NCBI GenBank assembly: GCA_023415775.1
Contig: JAEZJM010000026.1
Location: 1-59,022, forward strand
Direction of reading: 5' to 3'
Length of the DNA stretch: 59,022 nucleotides
DNA from: Bacillota bacterium
Lineage (GTDB): Bacteria > Bacillota > Negativicutes > Sporomusales > UBA7701
Shown: positions 34,676 through 43,153 of the stretch, piece by piece
Position numbering within the stretch: position 1 is the first letter of the stretch
Layout: every line of letters begins with the position of its first letter
Program-made: the position numbers and the translations under genes
Notes under the pieces: model-generated
Seen by the model: the letters and a program-made list of their open reading frames with translations, nothing else
What the model was told of the DNA's origin: nothing
Databases searched by the model: none

Positions 34676-36529
34676 TTAGTATTCGCACAGTTCCAGCCGC
34701 GCGAGGGTGTCCGGCGAGGGCCGCCCTTCCCCGTCCCAGCCGCGGGCCTGATAGTATTCCTGGAGCATCGCCGCGAGCGGCGGCAGGTTGCCGGCCGCTC
34801 CCCCGTCGGGACGCGGCTCTTCGAGGATGTGGCGCGGCAGGGTGTCGTCGGCGCGGCCGATGCCGCACCTGATGTTGTAGAGGCGCTTGAGGTTAAAGAT
34901 GCGCTCTCCGGTGGCGAGCATTTCCTCGACGGTGTAGTCGAAGCCGGTGAGACAGTTGAGCCATTCGGTGATGACGGTGAGGTTGACGCCGCCGTAGAGG
35001 AGGAATTTGCACAGTTTCATGGAGTCCATGAGGCACATGATGTCCTGGAGGCGGGCCTGGATGTCGCCCTGGTTGTTGGTGCGGAAGCGGTCGAGGATTT
35101 TGGTGATGCCGATTTCGGGCATGGTGGCGGCTTTTTCGAAGAAGTAGCTGCCGCCCTGGAGGTGGCACGCGCCCCGGTTGGAGGTGGCGTAGCCGAGGGC
35201 CATGGAGTTGAAGGCCCGCGGGTCGTGGGCCGGCATTTCGAGGCCTTTGACGTGGAAGGCGCATTCGTGGGCCCGGCCGCCGATGATTTCGGCGGCGCGT
35301 CTGACGCCGAGGCCGAGCACGCGGCCGATGCCCTCGCGGCGGCCGATGGCGTGGATGAGCCACAGCATCGCCTCGGCGTTGCCCCAGACTGGCAGGTGAC
35401 CGGGGGCGACGGGGCCGCCGTGGAGCCTTTCGAGGTCGACGAAGCCCTTTTCGTACAGGTCCATGAGGAAGGCGATGGACGCGCCGGTGGAGATGGTGTC
35501 GATGCCGTAGCGGTTGCACAGTTCGTTGGCCTGGGTGATGGCTTCGAGGTCGTCGATGAGGCAGGCGCCGCCGAACATGCCGAGGGTTTCGTATTCCGGA
35601 CCGGCGCCGTCGACGCTGCCGTAGCGGCTCTTGTTTTTGACGGTGCGGCGGCAGCCGACGGGGCAGGACTGGCATTTGCTGCGGCCGGTTTTCATGGTGG
35701 CGCTCATCGTTTGCCCGGATATTTTTTCGACCGCCGGCCAGCTGCCCTGCGACCAGTTTTTCACCGGCATGTCGCCGATGCGCTCGAAGCCGGTGATGCC
35801 GCCGGCTGTGCCGTATTCCTGGAGAGCGGCGGTGCGTTTTTCGATGGTGGCGGCGAGGGCTTCGATGCTGCGTTCGAGACGCTGCCGGTCGTGGACGGGG
35901 ACGGGACGGTCGCCGGCAACGACGATGGCTTTGAGCCGCTTGGAACCCATGACGGCCCCAAGGCCGCCGCGGCCGGCGGTATGGGCTTTGCGGCCTTCGG
36001 TGACGATGGTGGCCATCAGGACCTGGTTTTCGCCGGCCGGGCCGATGGCGGCGACGGTGACGTCGGGGCCGTGGATGTTTTTGAGGGCGGCGTCGGTGTC
36101 GTAGATGTCCAGCCCCCACAGGGGGAATGCGTCGAATATTTCGACAATTCCATCGTGGACATACAGATATACTGGCCTAGTGGTCTGACCTAAAATAATT
36201 ATGCCGTCATAACCCGATGCTTTTAGCACCGTCCCCCACTTTCCGCCGGCGTCGGCTTCGCCGTATATGCCGGTGAGGGGCGATTTGGTGACGACCTGGT
36301 GGCGGCCGGCGCCGGGAATGAAGGAACCGGTCATCGGGCCAGTCGTAAAGATGAGCGGGTTGTCCGGGCCGAGCGGGTCGACGTCGGGCACCGAATGCTC
36401 GAAGAGAAGCTTCGCGCCCAGGCCGCTGCCGCCAATCCAGGTGCGGCATTCTTCCCGGGTGAGCTCCTTCCAGGAGACGGTTTTAGCCGTTAAGTTCACA
36501 TAGGCGAGCTTGTTGTTGTATCCGCCCAC
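34676..36529 (-). CDS. Aldehyde:ferredoxin oxidoreductase (AOR) family protein
   Basis: A 617-residue tungsten/molybdenum bis-pterin enzyme with the AOR N-terminal domain (ending RGGLGAVMGSKRLKAIVV near residue 200) and [4Fe-4S] ligands CQSCPVGC plus a later Cys (MKLCKF). Family members reduce carboxylic acids or oxidise aldehydes with ferredoxin. GTG start with GGAGG upstream. It sits between a MoaD-like gene and the formate dehydrogenase genes, so it may use cofactor made with that MoaD protein. The substrate is not visible from sequence. Confidence 0.93.
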   Translation of the reverse strand: MGGYNNKLAYVNLTAKTVSWKELTREECRTWIGGSGLGAKLLFEHSVPDVDPLGPDNPLIFTTGPMTGSFIPGAGRHQVVTKSPLTGIYGEADAGGKWGTVLKASGYDGIIILGQTTRPVYLYVHDGIVEIFDAFPLWGLDIYDTDAALKNIHGPDVTVAAIGPAGENQVLMATIVTEGRKAHTAGRGGLGAVMGSKRLKAIVVAGDRPVPVHDRQRLERSIEALAATIEKRTAALQEYGTAGGITGFERIGDMPVKNWSQGSWPAVEKISGQTMSATMKTGRSKCQSCPVGCRRTVKNKSRYGSVDGAGPEYETLGMFGGACLIDDLEAITQANELCNRYGIDTISTGASIAFLMDLYEKGFVDLERLHGGPVAPGHLPVWGNAEAMLWLIHAIGRREGIGRVLGLGVRRAAEIIGGRAHECAFHVKGLEMPAHDPRAFNSMALGYATSNRGACHLQGGSYFFEKAATMPEIGITKILDRFRTNNQGDIQARLQDIMCLMDSMKLCKFLLYGGVNLTVITEWLNCLTGFDYTVEEMLATGERIFNLKRLYNIRCGIGRADDTLPRHILEEPRPDGGAAGNLPPLAAMLQEYYQARGWDGEGRPSPDTLARLELCEY

Positions 36530-36544
36530 GGTGGCGCCTCCGCA

Positions 36545-36820
36545 TCATCCGCCCATTATCGGGGGAATAAATTCCAGTTCGTCGGTGTCGTCGAGTCTGT
36601 CGTCGGGGTTGAGCAGATACCGGCCGTTTTTGAACGCCATCCAGACGTAGGGCACGAAGCCGTCGGCCGTGCCGTCGCGGAAAACCTCGGTATGGGAGAA
36701 GCGGCCGGCCAGGATGGCGACGATTTCGTCGACCGTGAGCGGCTGCGGAGCGTCGATGGTGCATTCCCCGGCGCCCAGGCGTTTCGCTAGCGGGCTGGCA
36801 AATCTGATGCGCATCTTCAT
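36545..36820 (-). CDS. MoaD/ThiS-family sulfur carrier
   Basis: A 91-residue beta-grasp protein ending in Gly-Gly, the site of thiocarboxylation. The C-terminal ELEFIPPIMGG is typical of MoaD proteins found next to AOR genes. It would give sulfur to molybdopterin synthase for the W/Mo cofactor. The stop is 15 bases before the AOR start. First gene of the minus-strand operon. Confidence 0.9.
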   Translation of the reverse strand: MKMRIRFASPLAKRLGAGECTIDAPQPLTVDEIVAILAGRFSHTEVFRDGTADGFVPYVWMAFKNGRYLLNPDDRLDDTDELEFIPPIMGG

Positions 36821-37157
36821 ACCTCTCGTAAACCGGCAAACGCGCCGGATGAGTTTGTGAAAAAATTCGCAATATCCTGCTGATTTCGGAGTTTTGCTTA
36901 ATATTTCTCTGCCTTACGATAATCTCCTCTAAATAGAAGCATAAATTGGCCATTAACAAACGCAATTGCCATCAAAGGATTTTTTGGGCATCACCAAACC
37001 CGATTGCCATCAAAGCGGGAGACGGTAAGAGGGGTTTTGTCAATCCCACGCCGCAAAGGAGGAGGATTTGAGGCAGTGGCATGGAAAGATATTGATGGCG
37101 GGAAATGTCGGAACATTTGGAAAGATGGCAGATAGACGATTTTTGGAGGTGCAAGTG
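36821..37157. promoter_or_regulatory. Divergent intergenic region with a 13-base direct repeat
   Basis: The gap between the minus-strand Mo/W operon and the plus-strand serine hydrolase must hold both promoters. ATTGCCATCAAAG occurs twice (36965-36977 and 37003-37015), 38 bases apart start to start, roughly on one helix face for a dimeric or cooperative binder. AT-rich stretches at 36895-36955 are likely promoter sequence. GGAGG 37146-37150 serves the downstream gene. Confidence 0.4.
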
Positions 37158-39164
37158 ATGAAACGGTTTTTCGGGGCCGGCTTGGTGCTGGTCTGCCTGC
37201 TGGCGGTTTGTCTGCCACTGGCGTCGGCCGGGGATGGCGGGACGGCCAAGGTGACCGCCCGCACGGAGATCTGGAAGGACATCAATGCCGGGTCTACCGG
37301 CAGCGCGGCCGTCGCCATCCTGGACGACGGGAAATTCGTTTATTCCGAGGGCTTCGGGATGGCCGACCGTGAGAAGGGCATCCCTGTCGACAGGCACACC
37401 ATCTTCAATATGGGTTCGGTGAGCAAGGTTTATGTGGCGACGGCGATCATGCTGCTGGTCGACGAGGGCAAGGTGGATCTCGACCAGCCGGTGACAAGGT
37501 ATCTGCCCGAATTTACGATGGCGGACGAGCGCTTCAAGGACATCACGGTAAGGATGACACTCAATCATTCGTCAGGGATACCGGGCACGACCGGAGCGAA
37601 CAATTTCGGGTTCGCTTTCAATAAGGACGTTTACAAGGATACGCTAGATACGCTGGCGCTTTCCAACCTTAAGCACCGGCCTGGCGAGATGAACCCGTAC
37701 TGCAATGACGGGTTTACGCTGGCGGAGATGATCGTCGTCAGGGTCTCGGGGCTGAGTTTCCCGGATTTCCTGAACGAGCGGGTATTAAGGCCGCTGGGGA
37801 TCAGCAACACCGGTCCGGGTGTCGGCATGCGGCAGGAGACGAAGACGGTGAAGGCGGCGAAGTATTATCCGCCCGGCAGGCTGAACGCCGAGCCGCTGGA
37901 GGTGCTTTCTGTCCTTGCGGCGGGCGGGCTGTCGGCGTCGGCCGAGGATTTGTGCCGGTTCGCCGATTCGTTCTCAGGCAAGGGGCCACAGATTTTGTCG
38001 GCCAAGGCGCTGGCGGAGATAAAGAAGGTGCAGCCGCCCGAGTTCAACGGCAAGCTTCGCGGGCCGGACGTCAGCTTCGGGCTGGGCTGGGATGTGACCG
38101 ATCATGAGCGCTACCGGGTTCAGGGGATAAAGGTCCTCGGCAAAAGCGGCGGTACGGGGACTTATACCACGATGGTATTTGCCGTGCCCGATAAGCGGAT
38201 CGCGGTGGCGGTGATCGCCACGGGGGCTCGGAGCAGCGCTATTGCCATCGCCGACAGGGTGCTGGAAGCTTATCTCGTCGACAAGGGGCTTATGAAGAAA
38301 GAGGTCAAGGCGGTGACGCCGCCGGTCAAGGCGCAGCCTGCGCCCGAATCGCTTAAGGCCTTTGCGGGCTATTACGCCACCGGCAACGCCCTGTATAAAG
38401 TGGCGATTGATCCGGAAAAGGGCGCTCTTACCGTCTACAATGTGGAAGGCACGACGGAGACCCCCGTGGTGACGGGGGTGTATAATAGCGGCTATTTCCA
38501 TACACAGGGAGAAATGCTGTATTTCGTGGTTTCCGGCGACCGGCGTTATTTCGCGAAGCACGACCCGGCCTGGATGGTGGATACGATAAGAGGCGAAAAA
38601 ATCGAGCCTGCTGCGACGCCGGTGAAGCTGGCGGTCCAGTTTGATGACCGGAAATGGCTGCGGCGGAACGCTAAACCTTTTGAGGGCTCGATGGGCGTGG
38701 CCGATTATGTCGTCGAAGGCGGCCTGATCAAGGCGCTGCCGGGCTATATCGAGTTTGGCGGCGTGAAGAGGATCGAGTCGCCGCTTTTCGCCGGGATGCC
38801 GGTCAAGTCGATGCGCGATTTGTCGGAGCTCCGCCTGGTCGACAGGGACGGAGGGCTGTGGGCGTGGTGTAACGGGGCGCTGTTCATGCCTGCCGATATG
38901 GCGGCGCAGTTGGAGGGCGACAAGGCGACCGGCGTGATCGGCGCCGAAGGGTTCGCCGAGTGGCTTAAGGTGCCCGGGGACAGCGTGCTGAGCTTCGCGA
39001 AGCCGGCGCAGGGCCGGGTGTTGGTGTACAACGCCGCAGGGGCGCTGCTCTTTGACAGCGCGTTGGACAGTGGCGAGGTGTTTGTGGGCGCCGGCGGGTT
39101 CGTGGCGATGACCGGCAACGCCGGGGATGCCTTCACGGTGATTGCGAAGGATGCCGGCAATTAG
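37158..39164 (+). CDS. Exported beta-lactamase-like serine hydrolase, copy 1
   Basis: A 668-residue protein with a Sec signal peptide (cleavage after ASA, residue ~24). Residues ~35-410 form a class C beta-lactamase/DD-peptidase-like domain: SxxK at Ser87-Lys90 (GSVSK), YCN near residue 185 and a KSGG segment in place of KTG. The C-terminal ~250 residues are a beta-rich extension seen in many such esterase/peptidase proteins. The ATG is chosen for GGAGGTG 7 bases upstream. A paralog of identical length lies at 40198. The substrate is unknown. Confidence 0.87.
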   Translation: MKRFFGAGLVLVCLLAVCLPLASAGDGGTAKVTARTEIWKDINAGSTGSAAVAILDDGKFVYSEGFGMADREKGIPVDRHTIFNMGSVSKVYVATAIMLLVDEGKVDLDQPVTRYLPEFTMADERFKDITVRMTLNHSSGIPGTTGANNFGFAFNKDVYKDTLDTLALSNLKHRPGEMNPYCNDGFTLAEMIVVRVSGLSFPDFLNERVLRPLGISNTGPGVGMRQETKTVKAAKYYPPGRLNAEPLEVLSVLAAGGLSASAEDLCRFADSFSGKGPQILSAKALAEIKKVQPPEFNGKLRGPDVSFGLGWDVTDHERYRVQGIKVLGKSGGTGTYTTMVFAVPDKRIAVAVIATGARSSAIAIADRVLEAYLVDKGLMKKEVKAVTPPVKAQPAPESLKAFAGYYATGNALYKVAIDPEKGALTVYNVEGTTETPVVTGVYNSGYFHTQGEMLYFVVSGDRRYFAKHDPAWMVDTIRGEKIEPAATPVKLAVQFDDRKWLRRNAKPFEGSMGVADYVVEGGLIKALPGYIEFGGVKRIESPLFAGMPVKSMRDLSELRLVDRDGGLWAWCNGALFMPADMAAQLEGDKATGVIGAEGFAEWLKVPGDSVLSFAKPAQGRVLVYNAAGALLFDSALDSGEVFVGAGGFVAMTGNAGDAFTVIAKDAGN

Positions 39165-39176
39165 ACCTGATGGGTG

Positions 39177-39220
39177 ACGGCCCCGCTCCGGCGTGGATCG
39201 CCGGTACGGGGCCGTTTTAT
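39177..39220 (+). terminator. Rho-independent terminator
   Basis: ACGGCCCCG pairs with CGGGGCCGT, enclosing a second stem CCGGCG/CGCCGG, with a TTTT tail. It follows serine hydrolase copy 1 and rules out starts of the next gene before 39221. Confidence 0.87.
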
Positions 39221-39255
39221 CGGTAAAAATTATGTGGCAGGAGGCGTTGCTCGAT

Positions 39256-40146
39256 ATGGGGATGACGGCGGCGACGGAGGGGAAGATAGCGGTCAGCGGC
39301 GGGCAGGTGTGGTACCGGGTCGTGGGACGGGAGAAGGCAGGGGTGCCTGTGCTCATGGTCCACGGGGGGCCGGGGGCGCCGCATGATTATCTCGAGCCTT
39401 TGGCCGCTCTGGCCGACGAGCGGCCGGTGATTTTTTACGATCAGCTGGGCTGCGGCAATTCCGACCGGCCGGACGCCCCGGCGCTGTGGAAGACCGCCCG
39501 CTTCGTGGAGGAGCTGTCGGCGGTGAGGGCGGCGCTCGGCCTGGAAGAAGTACATATCCTCGGCCAGTCGTGGGGGACGATGCTGGCGGTCGAGTATCTG
39601 CTCGCCAAAAAGCCCCGCGGGGTCCGCAGTCTGGTGCTGACGGCGCCGTTTTTGAGCGCTCCGCTGTGGATCGCCGACCAGCGGGCCTATCTTGCCGCCA
39701 TGCCTGCAGAGGTGCGGCAGGCGGTGGCGGAGGCCGAGGCGAAGGGCGATTACGAGTCGCCCGCGTACCAGGAGGCGGTGATGGCGTTTTACCGGAAACA
39801 CCTGTGCCTGCTTGAGCCGTGGCCGGAGCCGATGCAGCGGACGTTTGAAAAGATGGGGATGCAGGTTTACCTGAGCATGTTCGGGCCGAGCGAGTTCACC
39901 GCGACCGGCAGCCTGAAGGATACCGACCTTGTCGGCCGCCTCGGGGAGATAACCGTCCCGGTGCTGTTCACCTGCGGCAGCCAGGACGAGGCAACGCCGG
40001 CGACGACGCGGCTTTTCCAGCAAGCCTTGCCGGGATCGGAGCTGGTGGTGTTCGACGATACTTCCCACCAGCATCACCTTGAAAAGCCGGACGAATATCT
40101 GGCTGCGGTGCGCGGTTTCTTGGCCCGGGCGGAGGGCAGGGGGTAA
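39256..40146 (+). CDS. Alpha/beta hydrolase, proline iminopeptidase-like
   Basis: A 296-residue hydrolase. The oxyanion motif is HGGPG near residue 41, the nucleophile elbow GQSWGT near residue 107, with the likely acid in SQDEATP and histidine in TSHQHH. HGGPG is typical of the proline iminopeptidase family, which removes N-terminal residues from peptides. AGGAGG is 11 bases before the ATG at 39256; ATG 39232 or 39262 are alternatives. It lies between two exported serine hydrolases and has no signal peptide, so it may process imported peptides. A POT peptide carrier is nearby at 43154. Confidence 0.87.
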   Translation: MGMTAATEGKIAVSGGQVWYRVVGREKAGVPVLMVHGGPGAPHDYLEPLAALADERPVIFYDQLGCGNSDRPDAPALWKTARFVEELSAVRAALGLEEVHILGQSWGTMLAVEYLLAKKPRGVRSLVLTAPFLSAPLWIADQRAYLAAMPAEVRQAVAEAEAKGDYESPAYQEAVMAFYRKHLCLLEPWPEPMQRTFEKMGMQVYLSMFGPSEFTATGSLKDTDLVGRLGEITVPVLFTCGSQDEATPATTRLFQQALPGSELVVFDDTSHQHHLEKPDEYLAAVRGFLARAEGRG

Positions 40147-40197
40147 GCTGTTGATTCTTGCGGAATGAGATATATGGATAATGAGGAGGCATATGAG

Positions 40198-42204
40198 ATG
40201 CGGAAACTTTCCCTGACTGCGGTTATGCTGGTATGTCTGCTGTTGACTAGTATGCTTTCAGCTGCCGCGGGAGCCGACGCCGGCAGTGCGGTCGTCACCG
40301 CCCGCACGGAGATGTGGAAGGACCTGAATTCCGGGGGAATCGGCAGCGCGGCCGTTGCGATCATGGACGGCGGCAAGATTGTGTATTCCGAGGGGTTCGG
40401 CATGGCCGACCGTGAGAAGAGCGTGCCGGTCGACAGATACACACTTTTTAACATCGGCTCGGTGAGCAAGATGTATGTTGCTGCCGCAATCATGGCGCTG
40501 GTGGATGACGGCAAGGTCGACCTTGATCAGCCGGTGATCAGGTATCTGCCCGAGTTTACGATGGCAGACGAGCGTTACAAGGAAATCACGGTGAGAATGA
40601 CGATCAGCCACACTTCGGGGCTGCCAGGCACGTCTGAAGCAAATAATTTTGGGTACGCCTTCAACAGGGACGTATATAAGGATACACTCGCGGCACTGTC
40701 CCAATCGAATCTGAAGCACCGGCCGGGCGAGATGAATCCTTACTGCAACGACGGGTTCACGCTGGCGGAGATGGTCGTGGTCAGGGTTTCGGGGCAGAGT
40801 TTTATGGATTTTCTCGGCGAACGGGTGTTTAAACCCCTGGCGCTAAGCCACACCGGGCCAGGAGTCGGCATGTGGCCGCCTGGCAAGGGGGTAAAAGCGG
40901 CGAAGTTCTACCCTCCAGGGAAACTGGCCAGCGAGCCGCTGGAGGTGCTGTCTGTCCTTGGAGCCGGCGGATTGGCCGCAACAGCCGAAGATTTGTGCCG
41001 GTTTGCCGATACCTTCTCGGGGAAAGGCCCGCAGATTCTGTCGGCCAAATCGCTCGCCGAGATGCGAAAGGCCCAGCCGGTCGATTTCCACGGGAAGCTT
41101 CACGGCTCCGATATCAGCTGGGGGCTGGGCTGGGATATAACCGACCATGAGTTGTACAGGGCGCAGGGCATTCAGGTGTTGGGCAAGGGCGGCAACACCG
41201 GTACGTATACAGCGCAGGTATATACCGCTCCCGATCAGCGGGTGTCGGTGGCGGTCGTCTCCACCGGGAAAGCTGGGGGGGCCTTTACCATCGCCAGCGA
41301 GGTGCTGGCCGTGTATCTGGCTGACAAGGGGCTGATGAAGAAGGCTGAAAAAGCGGTGACGCCGCCGGTCAAGGCACGGCCCATCCCGGCGGAGATGAAG
41401 GCTTTCGAGGGCTATTATCACGGTGGAGCTGTGCTGCTGCGTGCGGCCTTTGAAATGGATAAGGGGACGCTGACAATCTACAAGGTGGACGGCAAGAAGG
41501 AGACGCCCGTCTTGACGGCGGTTTACAATGCAGGCTATTTCCACAGGGACGACGGCAAAATATATTTTTCGGCTATCGATGGCCGGAGCTACATGGTGAA
41601 GTTCAGCCCTTCCTTTATGGCGCACGCGGTAAGCGGTGAGAAGCTCGAGCCAGTGGCGGCGCCCGTGCAATTGGCGGTCGCAATGGACGGACAGAAGTGG
41701 CTCAGGCGGAATGTCAAAGCGTTCGAGGGGGCGGCTGCTGCTGCCGGGCATGTAATTGCTTCCGGTCTGCCCGCCGCGCTGCCGGGCTATGTCGAATTCG
41801 GCAGCGTGATGAAGATAGAGTCGCCGATTTTCGCGGGAATGGCGGTGAAGTCGCTGCGCGATTTGACCGAGCTCCGCCTGATCGAGAAGGACGGCCGTTT
41901 GTGGGCCTGGCTTTCCGGGCTGCTGTTCATGCCGGCGGATATGGCGGGCGTGCTTGACGGCGGACAGACGACCCGCGTCATCGGTAAAGATGGGTACAAC
42001 GAATGGCTGAAGGTGGCCGGGGATTGCGTGCTGAGCTTCGCAAAGCCGGCGCAGGGCCGGGTGATTGTGTTCGACGCCGACGGTACTGTGACGTACGATA
42101 GTACGATGGACAAAGGAGAGGCTTTCGCGGCGGCCGGCGGCTTCGTGGAACTGGCCGGCGACGCCGGAGATTCCTTTACGGTGACGGCCAGGCCGGTCGA
42201 GTGA
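40198..42204 (+). CDS. Exported beta-lactamase-like serine hydrolase, copy 2
   Basis: A 668-residue paralog of the 37158 product with the same layout. It has an N-terminal signal peptide (cleavage near AAAGA), SxxK in GSVSK, YCN in the same context, and KGGNTG replacing KSGGTG. Similarity runs over the whole length, including the C-terminal extension, which indicates a recent tandem duplication with the alpha/beta hydrolase between. GAGGAGG lies 9 bases before the ATG. Confidence 0.87.
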   Translation: MRKLSLTAVMLVCLLLTSMLSAAAGADAGSAVVTARTEMWKDLNSGGIGSAAVAIMDGGKIVYSEGFGMADREKSVPVDRYTLFNIGSVSKMYVAAAIMALVDDGKVDLDQPVIRYLPEFTMADERYKEITVRMTISHTSGLPGTSEANNFGYAFNRDVYKDTLAALSQSNLKHRPGEMNPYCNDGFTLAEMVVVRVSGQSFMDFLGERVFKPLALSHTGPGVGMWPPGKGVKAAKFYPPGKLASEPLEVLSVLGAGGLAATAEDLCRFADTFSGKGPQILSAKSLAEMRKAQPVDFHGKLHGSDISWGLGWDITDHELYRAQGIQVLGKGGNTGTYTAQVYTAPDQRVSVAVVSTGKAGGAFTIASEVLAVYLADKGLMKKAEKAVTPPVKARPIPAEMKAFEGYYHGGAVLLRAAFEMDKGTLTIYKVDGKKETPVLTAVYNAGYFHRDDGKIYFSAIDGRSYMVKFSPSFMAHAVSGEKLEPVAAPVQLAVAMDGQKWLRRNVKAFEGAAAAAGHVIASGLPAALPGYVEFGSVMKIESPIFAGMAVKSLRDLTELRLIEKDGRLWAWLSGLLFMPADMAGVLDGGQTTRVIGKDGYNEWLKVAGDCVLSFAKPAQGRVIVFDADGTVTYDSTMDKGEAFAAAGGFVELAGDAGDSFTVTARPVE

Positions 42205-42221
42205 AGATGATTCTGTAGAAT

Positions 42222-42260
42222 AAAAGAGTTGGACCGTAATGTTACGATCCAACTCTTTTT
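42222..42260 (+). terminator. Rho-independent terminator
   Basis: AAAAGAGTTGGA pairs with TCCAACTCTTTT with an inner CGTAA/TTACG stem and a T tail. It ends the hydrolase group. Confidence 0.87.
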
Positions 42261-42345
42261 GTTTGCCGAAGCAAGAAAGCAAGTCCCTGGCGCTTCAGCG
42301 CTTAGAACGGCGGCCTGCCTCTGCGGGTCAGTCGCATATGGGGTA

Positions 42346-42975
42346 TTATTGCCGACCGACGGGGAATTCGAGGAACCCGTATACGTACGGGGCAAGTTCA
42401 TACAGCTGGAAGAAGACGACCGGCCGGCCGTCGGCCGCGAGGTAAAAGTCGGGGTTGTCGGTGACGCCTTTGAAGGGGGCGATGAGGGGGAGGTTGCGTT
42501 CTTTGAGCTGAGCGGCGATGGCGGCGTCGATCTTCTCGCGGCCGCCGCCGTCGTACGGGACGAGGTCGGGCAGGCGGTATTCGCGGCCGGTGGCGAGGTC
42601 GAAGGTGAGGCCGCGCATGTAGGTCATGCCGTGGGCGCCGCCTTGGTAGACGTAGAAGGTCAGGGTGAGACTGAGTTTGCCGTCGCCGTTGTGGCGGACG
42701 GCGTATCTGGCCAGGGCCGTCTCGGTGAAGGGGCCGGAGACGCCGGTCTCCGCGGCGGCGCGGAATTCGTCGACCCGGCGGGCGATGGCGGCGTTAACGG
42801 TGTCCTGGACGGCGGCGTCGGGCATGCCGATCACCCGCGGATATTGAAAATCGAGCACTCCCTGATGGAGAGTTTGGGTGAGGACCGATACCGGCCGGGA
42901 CTGGCCGGCGGCGAGGGCCGGTGCGGCCGGCAGGACAAGCAGGGCGAGGGCGAGGAGGAGGGCGAGGTATTTCAC
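42346..42975 (-). CDS. Exported DUF3298/DUF4163-like protein
   Basis: A 209-residue protein with a Sec signal peptide (cleavage after ALA, residue ~22). The body matches my memory of the DUF4163-DUF3298 pair: YPRVIG, an N-terminal helix DTVNAAIARRVDEF, then the GGAHGMTYMRGLTFDL and VVFFQLYELAPYVYGF segments. RsiV anti-sigma ectodomains share this fold and bind lysozyme; here there is no anti-sigma part. GTG start with GGAGCG upstream. Transcribed alone, convergent with the hydrolases. Confidence 0.75.
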   Translation of the reverse strand: MKYLALLLALALLVLPAAPALAAGQSRPVSVLTQTLHQGVLDFQYPRVIGMPDAAVQDTVNAAIARRVDEFRAAAETGVSGPFTETALARYAVRHNGDGKLSLTLTFYVYQGGAHGMTYMRGLTFDLATGREYRLPDLVPYDGGGREKIDAAIAAQLKERNLPLIAPFKGVTDNPDFYLAADGRPVVFFQLYELAPYVYGFLEFPVGRQ

Positions 42976-43153
42976 CGTTTCGGCGCTCCTTTCGGCGGAT
43001 GGGCCGCCCGGCTTGACGGCCCTTGCCTTTAGTATACCATAGCGGCGGGGGCTTGGGAGGATTGTGTAAAGGATTGTCGAAAACGAAATATAAGGAAAAC
43101 CCAGCCGGGGCGCGGAGTTTGGCCGGAGCGGGGCAATCCGGAGGAGGCGCGCG

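Noticed and set aside
34073..36193. 706-residue plus-strand open frame
   Set aside because: It is antisense to fdhA and the AOR gene, has no recognisable domain, and reflects high GC with few stop codons; the minus-strand genes have clear motifs.
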